The notes beneath the pieces were generated by a model. It did not search any database. It was not told where the DNA came from and saw nothing but the letters and a program-made list of their open reading frames with translations. From Burkholderia sp. FERM BP-3421 (GTDB taxonomy: Bacteria; Pseudomonadota; Gammaproteobacteria; Burkholderiales; Burkholderiaceae): a DNA stretch of 64,000 nt. The DNA lies in the NCBI RefSeq assembly GCF_028657905.1, contig NZ_CP117781.1, forward strand, positions 1,054,001 through 1,118,000, in the 5' to 3' direction. Below, piece by piece: positions 1 through 8,856 of the stretch (within the stretch, counting starts at the first letter, position 1; each line of letters starts with the position of its first letter). The position numbers and the translations under genes are program-made.

Positions 1-306
1 CGCCGCGAACAGAAGCGCGCCGGCCACGGCAACGCTCAGGAAAGCGATCTGCGTGCGCCGCGGGCCCCAGCGATCGAGGCTCAGGCCCACCGGCAGTTGC
101 GCGAGACCGAGCGCGAGGAAGTAGACGCTCGACAGCAGGCCGATGCGATCCGCGCCGAGCGGCATCTCGGCGACGAGATACGGCGTCAGGACGGCATTGA
201 CGTTGCGGAAGAACAGCGAGAGGAAATGGCCGAGCGCGAACGGCAGGAAGACGGCGAGCAGCAGCCGATGGAAAGCGGGTTCGGTCGACGATGGCGTGTC
301 CGGCAT
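1..306 (-). CDS. MFS transporter, N-terminal part (runs off window start)
   Basis: The reverse strand from the ATG at 304-306 reads open to base 1. It begins MPDTPSSTEPAFHRLLLAVF, followed by hydrophobic segments and the stretch LSLDRWGPRRTQ. That matches the loop 2-3 signature (G-x-x-x-D-R-x-G-R-R/K type) of the major facilitator superfamily. About 102 residues are visible, covering the first two or three transmembrane helices; the rest lies outside the window. It is an inner-membrane secondary transporter; the substrate cannot be read from this part. It is transcribed in the same direction as the cupin gene at 631-1206, about 325 bases upstream of it, so a common transcript is possible but unproven. 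Confidence 0.85.
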   Translation of the reverse strand, partial: MPDTPSSTEPAFHRLLLAVFLPFALGHFLSLFFRNVNAVLTPYLVAEMPLGADRIGLLSSVYFLALGLAQLPVGLSLDRWGPRRTQIAFLSVAVAGALLFAA

Positions 307-630
307 GGCGGGTGCTCAGAGGATGTGGGCGCGCAGACGCGCGGTCGCGGTCCGGACGCAATCGGCGCGCCGCGTCGCTCGCGGCCCGCGTCGGCGGCGC
401 GCGGCAAGGCTTCGGCGACCGTCGACGCGATGGAGCGAAACGACGCCGTGGCTGTCGCCGCCGGCCTGCATCGAACGAGCGCGGCCGCGCGACGCGCCGC
501 GTGCGCCGGGGCGAGACCTCACGGCCGGCCCGGCATGCGCACGCGCGGCGCACCGACGTCGGCGCGCGGCTCCGGACCTTGCATCCGCCTGCATGCGACG
601 CGCGTTCCGCCGGCCATCGCCGTCACGGTT
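307..630. other. Intergenic gap between MFS and cupin genes
   Basis: GC-rich stretch between two minus-strand genes. Open frames here lack family resemblance and look like high-GC chance frames. I see no clear terminator, repeat or RNA gene. Confidence 0.5.
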
Positions 631-1206
631 TCATGCCGCGTCGGGGCCGGTCGCGGCCGGACTCAAGCGTCCTTCGAAGCGCGTCGTCGCCGGCTCGCCG
701 GGTGTGTGCACGAGATACCACGAGCCGGCTTCGCCCTCGCGCATGAAGCAGCCCAGCTGGGCGAGCTGCGGCATGTTTTGCAGGGTGATCAGGATCAGCG
801 ATTCAGCGCCCTCGCGATTGTCGAAGCCGTGCGAGTGAAACGGCGGCACGAAGACGATGTCGCCCGCCGCGATGGCGCGCGCCTCGCCCGCGCCTTCGAT
901 GCAGGCCGCGCCGCGTCCGGCCTGGACGATATAGAGATGCCAGAACGAATGACGATGCGGCGCCGACTGCTGCCCCGGCCTGATTTCCTGCAGCACGAGC
1001 GAGAGATCCGGCGCGATCTCGCCCTGGCTGCCGCGCGTGTTCGCCGTCAACACGATCGCCTGCGGCTCGCCCGGCGGCAGGCCCGCGAGCGCGGCGGCAA
1101 GCGCGCCGGCCGACCAGAAGGCGGGCTGGTCGGCCGGACGGCTCACCCGGTTCAGATACGCGCGAAGCGTCATGATGTTCGCGTCCGCCGCAAGACTCGT
1201 CGTCAT
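631..1206 (-). CDS. Cupin domain protein
   Basis: 191 residues. A single cupin beta-barrel sits in the second half: motif 1 around PHRHSFWHLYIVQAGRG (HxH metal pair, but the usual downstream Glu is not obvious) and motif 2 GDIVFVPPFHSHGF with a third histidine. The architecture resembles gentisate-dioxygenase-like or cupin_2 proteins, so metal binding is likely; whether it is an enzyme or a sensor is unknown. The start at 1206 gives MTTSLAADANIM; a later Met (residue 12) is also possible. It faces away from the methyltransferase gene at 1647 and may share a divergent control region with it. Confidence 0.8.
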   Translation of the reverse strand: MTTSLAADANIMTLRAYLNRVSRPADQPAFWSAGALAAALAGLPPGEPQAIVLTANTRGSQGEIAPDLSLVLQEIRPGQQSAPHRHSFWHLYIVQAGRGAACIEGAGEARAIAAGDIVFVPPFHSHGFDNREGAESLILITLQNMPQLAQLGCFMREGEAGSWYLVHTPGEPATTRFEGRLSPAATGPDAA

Positions 1207-1646
1207 TCCATCGCATCCTTTCGAAGATCGGTCGACCGGCTCATCCGGGGCGCGGCATGCGACGCATCCCGCGCGTCGACGCGCATCGCGCGCGGGTCCG
1301 CATGCCGCCGCGATCCGGGGCCATGTGAAGTATCTCGCGCCGCGAAGCGCGCGGGCGCGGGGCGCGTGCGTTACCCCTAGCGCTTTTTATAGGCGGACTG
1401 TTCCGGCGCCGTCACGCGCGCGGTGCCGTCCGCTACGATGAATGCTCGAAGGATCCGGCTCGACGACTCGATGCGCCGCGAGGGCGGCGCGACATCGATG
1501 CGCGGACATGCCGGACGGCGGGCGATGCATCGTCCCCGCGACGGAAGTCGCGCGCGGAGCGGCGCAGTCGACCGGCATGAATGGCGTTCAACGAGGGCGG
1601 GTTCGATCGAACGGGCCTGCGTTTCCCCACACGAGAAGGAGAGAGC
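1207..1646. other. Divergent intergenic region, cupin / methyltransferase
   Basis: About 440 bases between the divergent cupin and methyltransferase genes; it should contain both promoters. I could not assign a convincing -35/-10 pair or operator by eye. A good ribosome-binding site (GAAGGAGAG) sits just before 1647. Confidence 0.45.
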
Positions 1647-2669
1647 ATGTCCGCGCAGCTTGAAAACGGGTCGGAGAACAACATCTACATCGACACGCTG
1701 ACGTTCAAAGACTATCTGCAAGACCTTCGCGAGCGCTGGCCCGATCTCTATACGCTGCTCGATCCGGCGCGCATCGACGACGACGCGATCGCCCGTTACC
1801 TCGATGAAATGAATCGCCTGTCCTGGGAGTTCGAAGGCAACGAGATCGGCGGTCGCGGGGCCGCCTACAACAAGACGAATCTCGCGCAGCAGAACTACGA
1901 CAATCGCAGCGTCGGCATGATCAGCCTGATCAAGTGCTTCTCGCCGGACTACAACGCCATTCCCGGTGCCGATTTCCGGATTCTCGACGTGCTCGGCGGC
2001 GGCGGCACGGTCGCGCGCTTCTTCACGACGCTGGGCGTGCATGCGCCGACCATCGTGACGGCCGATCTCTCCAATCTGATGATCAGCGCCTGCCGCGCGA
2101 AGCATCTGCCGTATATCCGTCAGTCGGCGGGCCGGAGCCTGTTCCGCGACGACGCGCTCGACGGCGTGCTGATCGCCTACGGCAGCCAGCTCCTCGACCT
2201 GGAGACGCGGCAGCTCGCGGTGTCGGAAGCGCATCGCACCGTCAAGCCCGGCCACCGGCTCGTGCTGCACACCTTCGAGATCGGCGATCGCGTCGCGAAC
2301 TTCTTCGACGAAGTCGTGCATCCGTATTCGCGCACCGGGCATCCGAACGCGCACTTCACGCGCCCGGGCCTGCTGGAGCTGCTGACGCGCGCGGGCTTCC
2401 GCGACATCCGGCTGTTCGAGATGGCCGACCCGTTCGTCCTGCGCGGCGCGACGCCCGAGGAGGCGAGACGCAACGCGATCCGGCACGTGTACGGCATGTA
2501 CGACCTCATCAAGGTGGCCAGCTCGGACGCGGGCGTCGAGGCGGCGCTCGAGCCGCTCATCGAAAAGACGCTGGGACCGATCTCGGTCTCGCGCGAGCGC
2601 GATCACTACGTGGCGGAGATTCCGCGCGCGACCTTGATCGCCGTGGGCACCAAGGCCGGGGCGCGCTGA
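1647..2669 (+). CDS. Class I SAM-dependent methyltransferase
   Basis: 340 residues starting MSAQLENGSENNIYIDTL. The ATG at 1647 is chosen because GAAGGAGAG lies just upstream; the frame is open further upstream but with no better site. The glycine-rich SAM-binding loop is FRILDVLGGGGTVARFF at about residues 110-126, followed by an acidic strand end (TADLSNL) and a motif-IV-like region (DDALDGVLIAYGSQLLD). It is a soluble cytoplasmic enzyme of unknown methyl acceptor. An N-terminal extension of about 100 residues precedes the Rossmann core. It is the first gene of the plus-strand run that continues with the KamA-type protein 425 bases downstream, so the two may or may not share a transcript. 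Confidence 0.82.
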   Translation: MSAQLENGSENNIYIDTLTFKDYLQDLRERWPDLYTLLDPARIDDDAIARYLDEMNRLSWEFEGNEIGGRGAAYNKTNLAQQNYDNRSVGMISLIKCFSPDYNAIPGADFRILDVLGGGGTVARFFTTLGVHAPTIVTADLSNLMISACRAKHLPYIRQSAGRSLFRDDALDGVLIAYGSQLLDLETRQLAVSEAHRTVKPGHRLVLHTFEIGDRVANFFDEVVHPYSRTGHPNAHFTRPGLLELLTRAGFRDIRLFEMADPFVLRGATPEEARRNAIRHVYGMYDLIKVASSDAGVEAALEPLIEKTLGPISVSRERDHYVAEIPRATLIAVGTKAGAR

Positions 2670-3094
2670 AGCGGCGGGCGCGACGGTCTCCCGCCGTTCC
2701 TCGCCGTCCGGGGGGCGGACGGCGGGAGATCGCGCGACGCCGATGAACCGGGCCGCGTCGATGTCGCGGATCGATCGCGCAGGGTACGGGGGCGTGTCGT
2801 GCGCGTCTGCCTCGCCGGACGAAAGGAAGGCAACGGGCGCGAGTTCGGCATGGTTTGTCTGACGCGGCCGGCCAGACGCGGTCGGCTAGACGCGGTCGGC
2901 CAGACGCGGCCGCGACGCTACAGGGCATCACCCATTCAAGCGGGATGAACAACAACGACCCGTCGACTCGACCGGTTCCACCGCAACGCCGCATTGCATC
3001 GCGGGCGAGGCATGGCCGCGAGAGCGCCGCATGGACGCGGCGCGGACGATCGAAGTCGAAATCCGTTCTCACAGATACCTGAGAGGCATGCGCC
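2670..3094. other. Intergenic gap before the radical SAM gene
   Basis: About 425 bases with no supported gene. It contains the 14-base tandem repeat at 2861-2909 and an unremarkable GC-rich remainder. A promoter for the downstream genes is likely here but not identified. Confidence 0.45.
2861..2909. repeat. 14-bp direct tandem repeat, 3.5 copies
   Basis: Units read GACGCGGCCGGCCA, GACGCGGTCGGCTA and GACGCGGTCGGCCA, then a half unit GACGCGG. They differ at only two positions. The repeat lies in the untranslated gap 186 bases upstream of the KamA-type gene. Confidence 0.75.
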
Positions 3095-4483
3095 ATGCAA
3101 GACAGTCCGGTGTGGAAATTCAAGCCGTATACGAGGCAGACGATCCGACAGGCTCCACAATGGGCGAAGCTGTCGGCGGATTTGCAGGAGGCGGTCGATA
3201 CGGTCTCGCACGTCCTGCCGTTTCGCGTGAATCCCTACGTGCTGAGCGAGCTGATCGACTGGGACAAGGTGCCGGACGATCCGATCTACCGCCTCGTGTT
3301 TCCGCACCGTGACATGCTGCCCGACGCCCAGTATGTCCCGTTGCGCGATCTGATCGCCCGCGGCGCGTCGGACCGCGAGCTCGAGCCCGTCGTGCACGCG
3401 ATCCGCATGAGCATGAATCCGCATCCGGCCGGGCAGATGACCCACAACGTGCCCTACCTCGACGGGCGGCCGCTGCCGGGCCTGCAGCACAAGTACAAGG
3501 AGACGGTGCTGTTCTTTCCGAGCGCGGGCCAGTCGTGCCATGCCTATTGCACGTTCTGTTTCCGCTGGCCGCAGTTCGTCGGCATGGACGAGCTGAAGTT
3601 CGACGCGCGCGCCTCGGACGATCTGGTGGCCTACCTGAAGACGCGGCCCGAGGTCACCGACATCCTGATCACGGGCGGCGATCCGCTCGTGATGAACGCG
3701 CGCTCGCTCGGCGAATATCTCGAACCGCTGCTGGCGCCCGAGCTGGCGCACGTCCAGAACATCCGCATCGGCACCAAGTCGGTCGCCTACTGGCCGCAGC
3801 GCTTCGTCAGCGATCGCGACGCCGACGATCTGCTCAGGGTATTCGAGAACGTGGTGCGGTCCGGCCGCAATCTCGCCCTGATGGGCCACTACAACCACCC
3901 GCGCGAAATACAGCATCCGATCGCCCAGCAGGCGATCCGCCGCATCATCGCGACGGGCGCGACGTTGCGGATCCAGGCGCCGGTGATCCGGCACATCAAC
4001 GAGGATCCCGCCGCGTGGGCGGATCTGTGGACCACGGGCGTGCGCCTCGGCGCGATTCCGTACTACATGTTCGTCGAGCGCGACACCGGCCCGAGCGATT
4101 ACTTCAAGCTGCCGCTCGCGCGCGCCTACGAGATCTTCCAGGCGGCGTACCAGTCCGTCTCCGGTCTCGCCCGCACCGTGCGCGGTCCGTCCATGAGCGC
4201 GTTTCCGGGCAAGGTCATGATCGACGGGATCGTCGAGCTGGGCGGCGAGCAGGTCTTCGCGCTGCAGTTCCTGCAGGCGCGCAACCCCGACTGGGTGCGG
4301 CGTCCGTTCTATGCGAAGTTCGATGCGCAGGCATCGTGGCTCGATCAGCTGACGCCCGCGTTCGGCGAGCGCCAGTTCTTCTTCCAGAAGGCGGCCGACG
4401 GCGCGCGCGAGCCTGAATCGATCGTCCGCATCGCGCGCGACGACGGCCGGAACCGGCACGAGACACTGGAGACGACGAATTGA
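3095..4483 (+). CDS. KamA-family radical SAM aminomutase-like protein
   Basis: 462 residues. The radical SAM cluster motif C-x3-C-x2-C is at C148, C152 and C155 (CHAYCTFCFR), followed by an ITGGDPL SAM-contact motif near residue 193. The C-terminal half carries RGPSMSAFPGKVMIDG, where K373 is the likely PLP-binding lysine by analogy with lysine 2,3-aminomutase. In my by-eye alignment the two substrate-side-chain aspartates of the lysine enzyme fall on R329 and a serine near 368, so the substrate is probably not lysine. The length (462) exceeds EpmB (about 340). No EF-P gene is nearby. Its stop overlaps the start of the MBL-fold gene (TTGA), so the two are translationally coupled. Expected cytoplasmic and oxygen-sensitive. 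Confidence 0.88.
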   Translation: MQDSPVWKFKPYTRQTIRQAPQWAKLSADLQEAVDTVSHVLPFRVNPYVLSELIDWDKVPDDPIYRLVFPHRDMLPDAQYVPLRDLIARGASDRELEPVVHAIRMSMNPHPAGQMTHNVPYLDGRPLPGLQHKYKETVLFFPSAGQSCHAYCTFCFRWPQFVGMDELKFDARASDDLVAYLKTRPEVTDILITGGDPLVMNARSLGEYLEPLLAPELAHVQNIRIGTKSVAYWPQRFVSDRDADDLLRVFENVVRSGRNLALMGHYNHPREIQHPIAQQAIRRIIATGATLRIQAPVIRHINEDPAAWADLWTTGVRLGAIPYYMFVERDTGPSDYFKLPLARAYEIFQAAYQSVSGLARTVRGPSMSAFPGKVMIDGIVELGGEQVFALQFLQARNPDWVRRPFYAKFDAQASWLDQLTPAFGERQFFFQKAADGAREPESIVRIARDDGRNRHETLETTN

Positions 4484-5295
4484 CGAACCGCCCCGATTCT
4501 TCCCCCGAGCCCTACGAGGTCTACGCGCTGCGCTACGCGCGCCACGACGGCCGCCGCAGCGGCGAGAACTACCTGGGCGAGGACCCGCACGGCGATGCAT
4601 CGGTGGGCTTCGACTTCTACATCTGGGTGCTCCGCAACGCGCAGCGGACCATCGTGGTCGATACGGGGTTCACGCCGGACATGGCGGCGCGGCGCCGCCG
4701 CACCTACCTGCATTCGCCGCTGGCCTTGCTGCGCGAGCTGGACATCGATCCCGCGTCGGTGTCGGACGTCATCATCACGCACATGCATTACGACCACGCC
4801 GGCAATATCGGCGGGTTTCCGCGGGCCCGCTTCCATCTGCAGGAGGCGGAGATGGCGTACTGCACCGGCCGCTGCATGTGCCACGACGTGCTGAGAAAGC
4901 CGTTCGAGGCGCGCGACGTCGCGGCCGCGATCGAGAAGCTGTACGCGGGGCAGGTGCGCTTCGTCGACGGCGACCGGCCGATCGCGCCGGGCGTCGGCGT
5001 GCATCTGCTGGGCGGCCATACGGCCGGCCTGCAGGTCGTGCGGGTGCTCACGGCGCGCGGCCACCTCGTGCTGGCCAGCGACGCCGCGCACTACTGGGAC
5101 AATCTCCGCGCGCGCCGGCCCTTTCCCATCGTGCTGGACGTGGCCCGCATGCTCGACGCCCACCAGCGCATCGAGGCGCTCGCGGACGGTCCCGACCACA
5201 TCATCCCCGGGCACGATCCCGGCGTGCGCCTGCGATTTCCGGCCTGGAACGGACACGAGGACATCGTCCGGCTCCACGCGGAGCCCCTGCGCTAG
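4480..5295 (+). CDS. MBL-fold metallo-hydrolase (N-acyl homoserine lactonase-like)
   Basis: 271 residues from a TTG start at 4480 that overlaps the upstream TGA. It shows the metallo-beta-lactamase dinuclear zinc set: HMHYDHAGN (HxHxDH), GGHTAG, SDAAHYW (bridging Asp) and IIPGHDP. The overall layout is that of the AHL-lactonase/AttM-type subgroup. It could open a lactone or hydrolyse another ester or thioester made by the neighbouring enzymes. Quorum quenching is only one possibility, and coupling with the KamA-type gene favours a pathway role. Cytoplasmic, no signal peptide. Confidence 0.85.
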   Translation: MTNRPDSSPEPYEVYALRYARHDGRRSGENYLGEDPHGDASVGFDFYIWVLRNAQRTIVVDTGFTPDMAARRRRTYLHSPLALLRELDIDPASVSDVIITHMHYDHAGNIGGFPRARFHLQEAEMAYCTGRCMCHDVLRKPFEARDVAAAIEKLYAGQVRFVDGDRPIAPGVGVHLLGGHTAGLQVVRVLTARGHLVLASDAAHYWDNLRARRPFPIVLDVARMLDAHQRIEALADGPDHIIPGHDPGVRLRFPAWNGHEDIVRLHAEPLR

Positions 5296-5366
5296 AACGA
5301 GCCGCGCGGCGGCGCCCCAGACAGCAGGATCGACGGAACGTGGCATCGGGCCACCGACCAAGGAGC

Positions 5367-7262
5367 ATGCACATGCAGGTCATCCATATCGCAATCGTCG
5401 GCCTCGGACCGCGCGGCCTCACCGTGCTGGAGCGGCTCCGGGAACATGCGCGCCGGCTGCCGGCGGGCGCGCGCCTGAGGATCGTCGCGTTCGATTGCGG
5501 CGAAGCCGGGCAGGGGGCGCACCGCGCCCTGCAGCCCGACCACCTCATGATCAATACGGTGGCGTCCCAGGTCACGATGTTCGCGCCCGAGAGCGCGGCG
5601 GGCGAGGGCGACCGCTCGCTCGTCGAGTGGGCGCACGAGGCCGGCTACCGGCGCGCCGGCGAGCGTTTCGTGCTCGCGGCCGGGGACGGCGACGCGCTGC
5701 CGATCACCGAGGCGGACTACCTGCCGCGCAGCCTGCTCGGCGAATATCTCGCCTGGGCGTACCGCCATGTCGTCGCGCGGCTGCCGGCCGGGATCGAGGT
5801 GATCCATCGCCGCGCGCGCGTGACGGATCTGATCGAGGACGCAGGCGGCTACCAGGTGATCGCCGACGGCCTCGGCGCGCAGCGCGTGGACTATGTGTTC
5901 CTGACGACGGGCCACGGCAGCCGCAAGCCGACCGACGAGGACCGCGCCTTCGCGGCCTTCGTCGCGCGTCACGCGGGCCGCAACGAGGCGCTCGCGTATT
6001 TCGCCTCGCCCTATCCGGTGGAGGGGCTGGGGCGCATCTCCGCGTCGTCCACCGTCGCCGTCCAGGGGCTCGGGCTGACCGCGCACGACGTCATCTCGGC
6101 GCTGACCCTGGGGCGCGGCGGCCGCTATGTCGAGCGCGACGGCGAATTGCATTACGAAGCTTCGGGCGACGAGCCGGCCATCCGTCTCTTCTCGCGCAAC
6201 TGCCTGCCGTTCGCGGCGCGCGGCATCAACCAGAAGGGACTGGCCGGGCGTCATCGCGCGCGCTTCTTCACGCCGCAGGCGGTCACGGCGAAACGGCGCG
6301 CGGTGCTCGCGGCCACGGGCGATCCGCGGATCGATTTCGAGCGCGACGTGCTGCCGCTCGCGGTGTGCGAAATGGCCTACGCGTATCGCACCGCGCTGGA
6401 GGGCCGGGAGATCGACCCCGAAGGCTTCGCGCCCACGGCGGAGGAGCTGACCGCGATCGAGGCGATCCTGTGGCCGCTCAAGGGGCGGCGCTTCGAATCG
6501 TTCGAGGCGTTCCGGCCGTTTTTCGACGGACTGTTCCGCGACGATCTGCGCGAGGCGTTCAAGGGCAATGTGTCGAGCCCGGTGAAGGCCGCCACGGATG
6601 TCCTGCGCGACACCCGGGAGGCGCTCCGCACGGCGGTCGAATACGGCGGCCTGACGCCGGCGTCGCATCGCCGCTTCATGGAGGACTTCAACGCGACCAC
6701 CAATCGCGTGTCGTTCGGCCCGCCGCGGCGTCGCAACCTCGAATATCTCGCGCTGCGCCGCGCGGGGCTCATCGACATCGCTGGCGGGCCGGGCGCGCGC
6801 GTGATCGCGGACGACGCCCAGGCGCGCTTCCGGATCGAGGCGGACTACCCGGGCGGCACGGCGCGCTGCCATGCCGACGTGCTGGTGGTGGCGCGGCTCG
6901 ACGCGTACTCGCCGCTGACCGACGCATCGCCGCTGTCGGCCAGCCTGCTGGCGCGGGGCCTGGTCCGCCCGTATCGCAACGGCGACTATCACCCGGGCGG
7001 CATCGACATCGACGCCGGCCTGCATCCGATCGACGCCGCCGGGCGCGCGCGCGCGAACATGTGGGCGATCGGCTTCCCGGTCGAGGGGGCGCATTTCTAC
7101 ACGCATGCGTTGCCGCGCCCGCTGATTCGCTCCCGCCAGACGCAGGATGCCGAGCGCTGCGTGCTCGATCTGATCGGCTCGATCGAGGCGCGTCACGCCG
7201 GCGGGGCGCACGAGCATTCCGACGCGGCGGCGGCGCCGGACGAGGCGCTGTCCGGCCGGTAA
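5367..7262 (+). CDS. FAD/NAD(P)-binding oxidoreductase-like protein
   Basis: 631 residues from the ATG at 5367 (AGGAG directly upstream; the ATG at 5373 is an alternative). The N-terminus IAIVGLGPRGLTVLERL is a dinucleotide-binding GxGxxG loop. An ATG-like VFLTTGHGSRKPT stretch and an internal AVQGLGLTAHDVI second loop follow. This is the layout of the large FAD-NAD(P)-binding family found beside unusual amino-acid pathways. The C-terminus (GDYHPGGIDIDAGLHPID, MWAIGFPVEGAHFYTHALPRP) closes the fold. The reaction is unknown. It follows the MBL-fold gene after 71 bases and precedes the GST-like gene by 47, consistent with one operon. Confidence 0.8.
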   Translation: MHMQVIHIAIVGLGPRGLTVLERLREHARRLPAGARLRIVAFDCGEAGQGAHRALQPDHLMINTVASQVTMFAPESAAGEGDRSLVEWAHEAGYRRAGERFVLAAGDGDALPITEADYLPRSLLGEYLAWAYRHVVARLPAGIEVIHRRARVTDLIEDAGGYQVIADGLGAQRVDYVFLTTGHGSRKPTDEDRAFAAFVARHAGRNEALAYFASPYPVEGLGRISASSTVAVQGLGLTAHDVISALTLGRGGRYVERDGELHYEASGDEPAIRLFSRNCLPFAARGINQKGLAGRHRARFFTPQAVTAKRRAVLAATGDPRIDFERDVLPLAVCEMAYAYRTALEGREIDPEGFAPTAEELTAIEAILWPLKGRRFESFEAFRPFFDGLFRDDLREAFKGNVSSPVKAATDVLRDTREALRTAVEYGGLTPASHRRFMEDFNATTNRVSFGPPRRRNLEYLALRRAGLIDIAGGPGARVIADDAQARFRIEADYPGGTARCHADVLVVARLDAYSPLTDASPLSASLLARGLVRPYRNGDYHPGGIDIDAGLHPIDAAGRARANMWAIGFPVEGAHFYTHALPRPLIRSRQTQDAERCVLDLIGSIEARHAGGAHEHSDAAAAPDEALSGR

Positions 7263-7309
7263 CGCTCGCCGCCGCCGAACGCCTGACGCAACCCCGAAGG
7301 AGACCTCTC

Positions 7310-7936
7310 TTGATCAAGCTGCACGGCTTTTACCGTTCGTCCGCCACGTTCCGGGTGCGGATCGCGCTGAACCTGAAGGGCGTCGCCTACGAGAGCGTCG
7401 CGCGGGACCTCGAGCGCGGCGCGCAGCGCGAGCCGGCCTACCTGGCCCTGAACCCGCAGGGGTTGGTGCCCGCGCTGGAAGTCGACGGCGTCGTGCTGAA
7501 CCAGTCGCTCGCCATCATCGCGTATCTCGACGAGCGGCATCCGCTGCCGCCGCTGCTGCCCGCCTCGGCGGCGGAGCGCGCGCGGGTGCGGGCGCTGTTC
7601 CAGATCGTCGCGGCGGACACCCATCCCATCACGTCGATGCGCGTGAGCGCCTATCTGAAGGCGCACGGCTTCCAGGACGCCGGGGTGCGCGCATGGCAGC
7701 ACCACTGGCTGCGCCGCAGCTTCGATGCGCTCGACGCGCTGTTGAGCGCCGAGCGCGGAACCGGCCGCTTCAGCCACGGCGACCAGCCCACGCTCGCGGA
7801 CATCGCGCTCGTGCCGCAGGTTTATTTCGCGCGTCGCGTGGGACTTGAATTGGACGCGTGGCCGACTATCATCCGCATCAACGAGGCCTGCCTGGCCGAG
7901 CCGGCGTTTGCGCACGCGCATCCGGACCGGCAGTGA
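7310..7936 (+). CDS. Maleylacetoacetate isomerase / zeta-class GST-like protein
   Basis: 208 residues from TTG 7310 (GAAGGAGACCTCTC upstream), beginning with KLHGFYRSSATFRVRIALNLKG. That is the zeta-class glutathione S-transferase entry with the SS-x-x-x-R-V-R active-site helix; the position often held by Cys in MaiA is Ala here. NPQGLVPALEVDG and the NQSLAIIAYLDE glutathione-binding turn follow, then an all-helical C-terminal domain. No homogentisate dioxygenase or fumarylacetoacetase gene is adjacent, so tyrosine catabolism is not supported. A glutathione-dependent isomerase or transferase step in the local pathway is more likely. Confidence 0.85.
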   Translation: MIKLHGFYRSSATFRVRIALNLKGVAYESVARDLERGAQREPAYLALNPQGLVPALEVDGVVLNQSLAIIAYLDERHPLPPLLPASAAERARVRALFQIVAADTHPITSMRVSAYLKAHGFQDAGVRAWQHHWLRRSFDALDALLSAERGTGRFSHGDQPTLADIALVPQVYFARRVGLELDAWPTIIRINEACLAEPAFAHAHPDRQ

Positions 7937-8088
7937 GGGCGCATCCGCTTCACGCTGACCGCCGGGCGCGCATCCGGCATGCCTCCGGAGCGGCGCGCCG
8001 CGTCGGGGCGGGGGAGCGGGGCCCCGGCCGAATCTCACCCCGAATCCAGTTGACGTCATCCCATGTCGAGACTTATAGGAACCTCTCC

Positions 8089-8856
8089 ATGTCCAAGCTG
8101 CTGTCAGCCTCCGTCGCAACCGCGTTTTCCCTGTTCCTGATTGCCCCGCCGGCGTGGTCCGAAACCGCGGTCATCGACAATCCCGTCGACTGGCCGACGC
8201 AGTGCGCGCCCAACGTCGAGCCCACCGCGGCGGACCTGGCGTTCCAGCGGATGGGCAAGCTCACGGAGGCCGAAATGACGCCGGCCCAGCACGAGGCGGC
8301 GCTCAAGATCGCATCGGGCCCGCGCGGCTGCATCTTCGGGCCGTTCGCGGTGTTGCAGCGCAGCCCGGAGGTGCTGACGCGGCTGCAGCTGCTCGGCGAA
8401 TACCTGCGCTTCAAATCCATCCTGCCGCAGCACCTGCGCGAATTCGCGATGCTGATGACCGGCCGCTACGTCGCCGCGCCCTACATCTGGTACATCCACC
8501 AGCCGATCGCGCTTCAGCACGGGGTCACGCCCGCGCAGGTCGCGGCGCTCGCGAAACAGGAGCGTCCCGCGCAGTTGGACGACGACGAGGCCGTGGTGTA
8601 CGACGTGCTGGACGAACTGCATCGCCGCAACGAGGTGAGCGATAAGGTCTACGCGCGTGCGCGGGCCCGTTTCGGGGAGGACGGCATCGTCGAGCTGGTG
8701 GCGCTCGACGGCTACCTCGCCGTGATCGGCCGCGAGCTGAATACGGCGCGTCTCGCGGTGCCGGCGTCGGTTCGCATTCCGTTCGCCGCGCCTTGGGAGA
8801 ACGCCTCGCCGACGGCCTCGCAAACCACTTCGCAAACCGCTTCGCGCACGGAATGA
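8089..8856 (+). CDS. Secreted AhpD/carboxymuconolactone-decarboxylase-like protein
   Basis: 255 residues. The N-terminus SVATAFSLFLIAPPAWSE is a signal peptide ending near residue 25, so the mature protein is periplasmic. The helical body (LRFKSILPQHLREFAMLMTG, then YIWYIHQPIALQHGVTPAQV) has the carboxymuconolactone decarboxylase/AhpD layout, but I do not see the CxxC redox pair typical of AhpD. Export is unusual for this fold. The C-terminal 15 residues are a Ser/Thr/Ala-rich tail. Its stop overlaps the BenE-like start (ATGA), indicating translational coupling. Confidence 0.72.
   Translation: MSKLLSASVATAFSLFLIAPPAWSETAVIDNPVDWPTQCAPNVEPTAADLAFQRMGKLTEAEMTPAQHEAALKIASGPRGCIFGPFAVLQRSPEVLTRLQLLGEYLRFKSILPQHLREFAMLMTGRYVAAPYIWYIHQPIALQHGVTPAQVAALAKQERPAQLDDDEAVVYDVLDELHRRNEVSDKVYARARARFGEDGIVELVALDGYLAVIGRELNTARLAVPASVRIPFAAPWENASPTASQTTSQTASRTE

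Noticed and set aside
97..1380. 427-residue plus-strand frame at window start
   Set aside because: It runs antisense through the MFS and cupin genes, both of which have recognisable motifs.
4480..5295. Dedicated quorum-quenching lactonase
   Set aside because: The fold is shared with many hydrolases, and coupling to the aminomutase gene argues for a pathway role; no AHL synthase or receptor nearby.
7310..7936. Tyrosine/homogentisate degradation gene maiA
   Set aside because: No homogentisate dioxygenase or fumarylacetoacetase nearby, and the active-site Cys position is Ala; kept as GST-like only.
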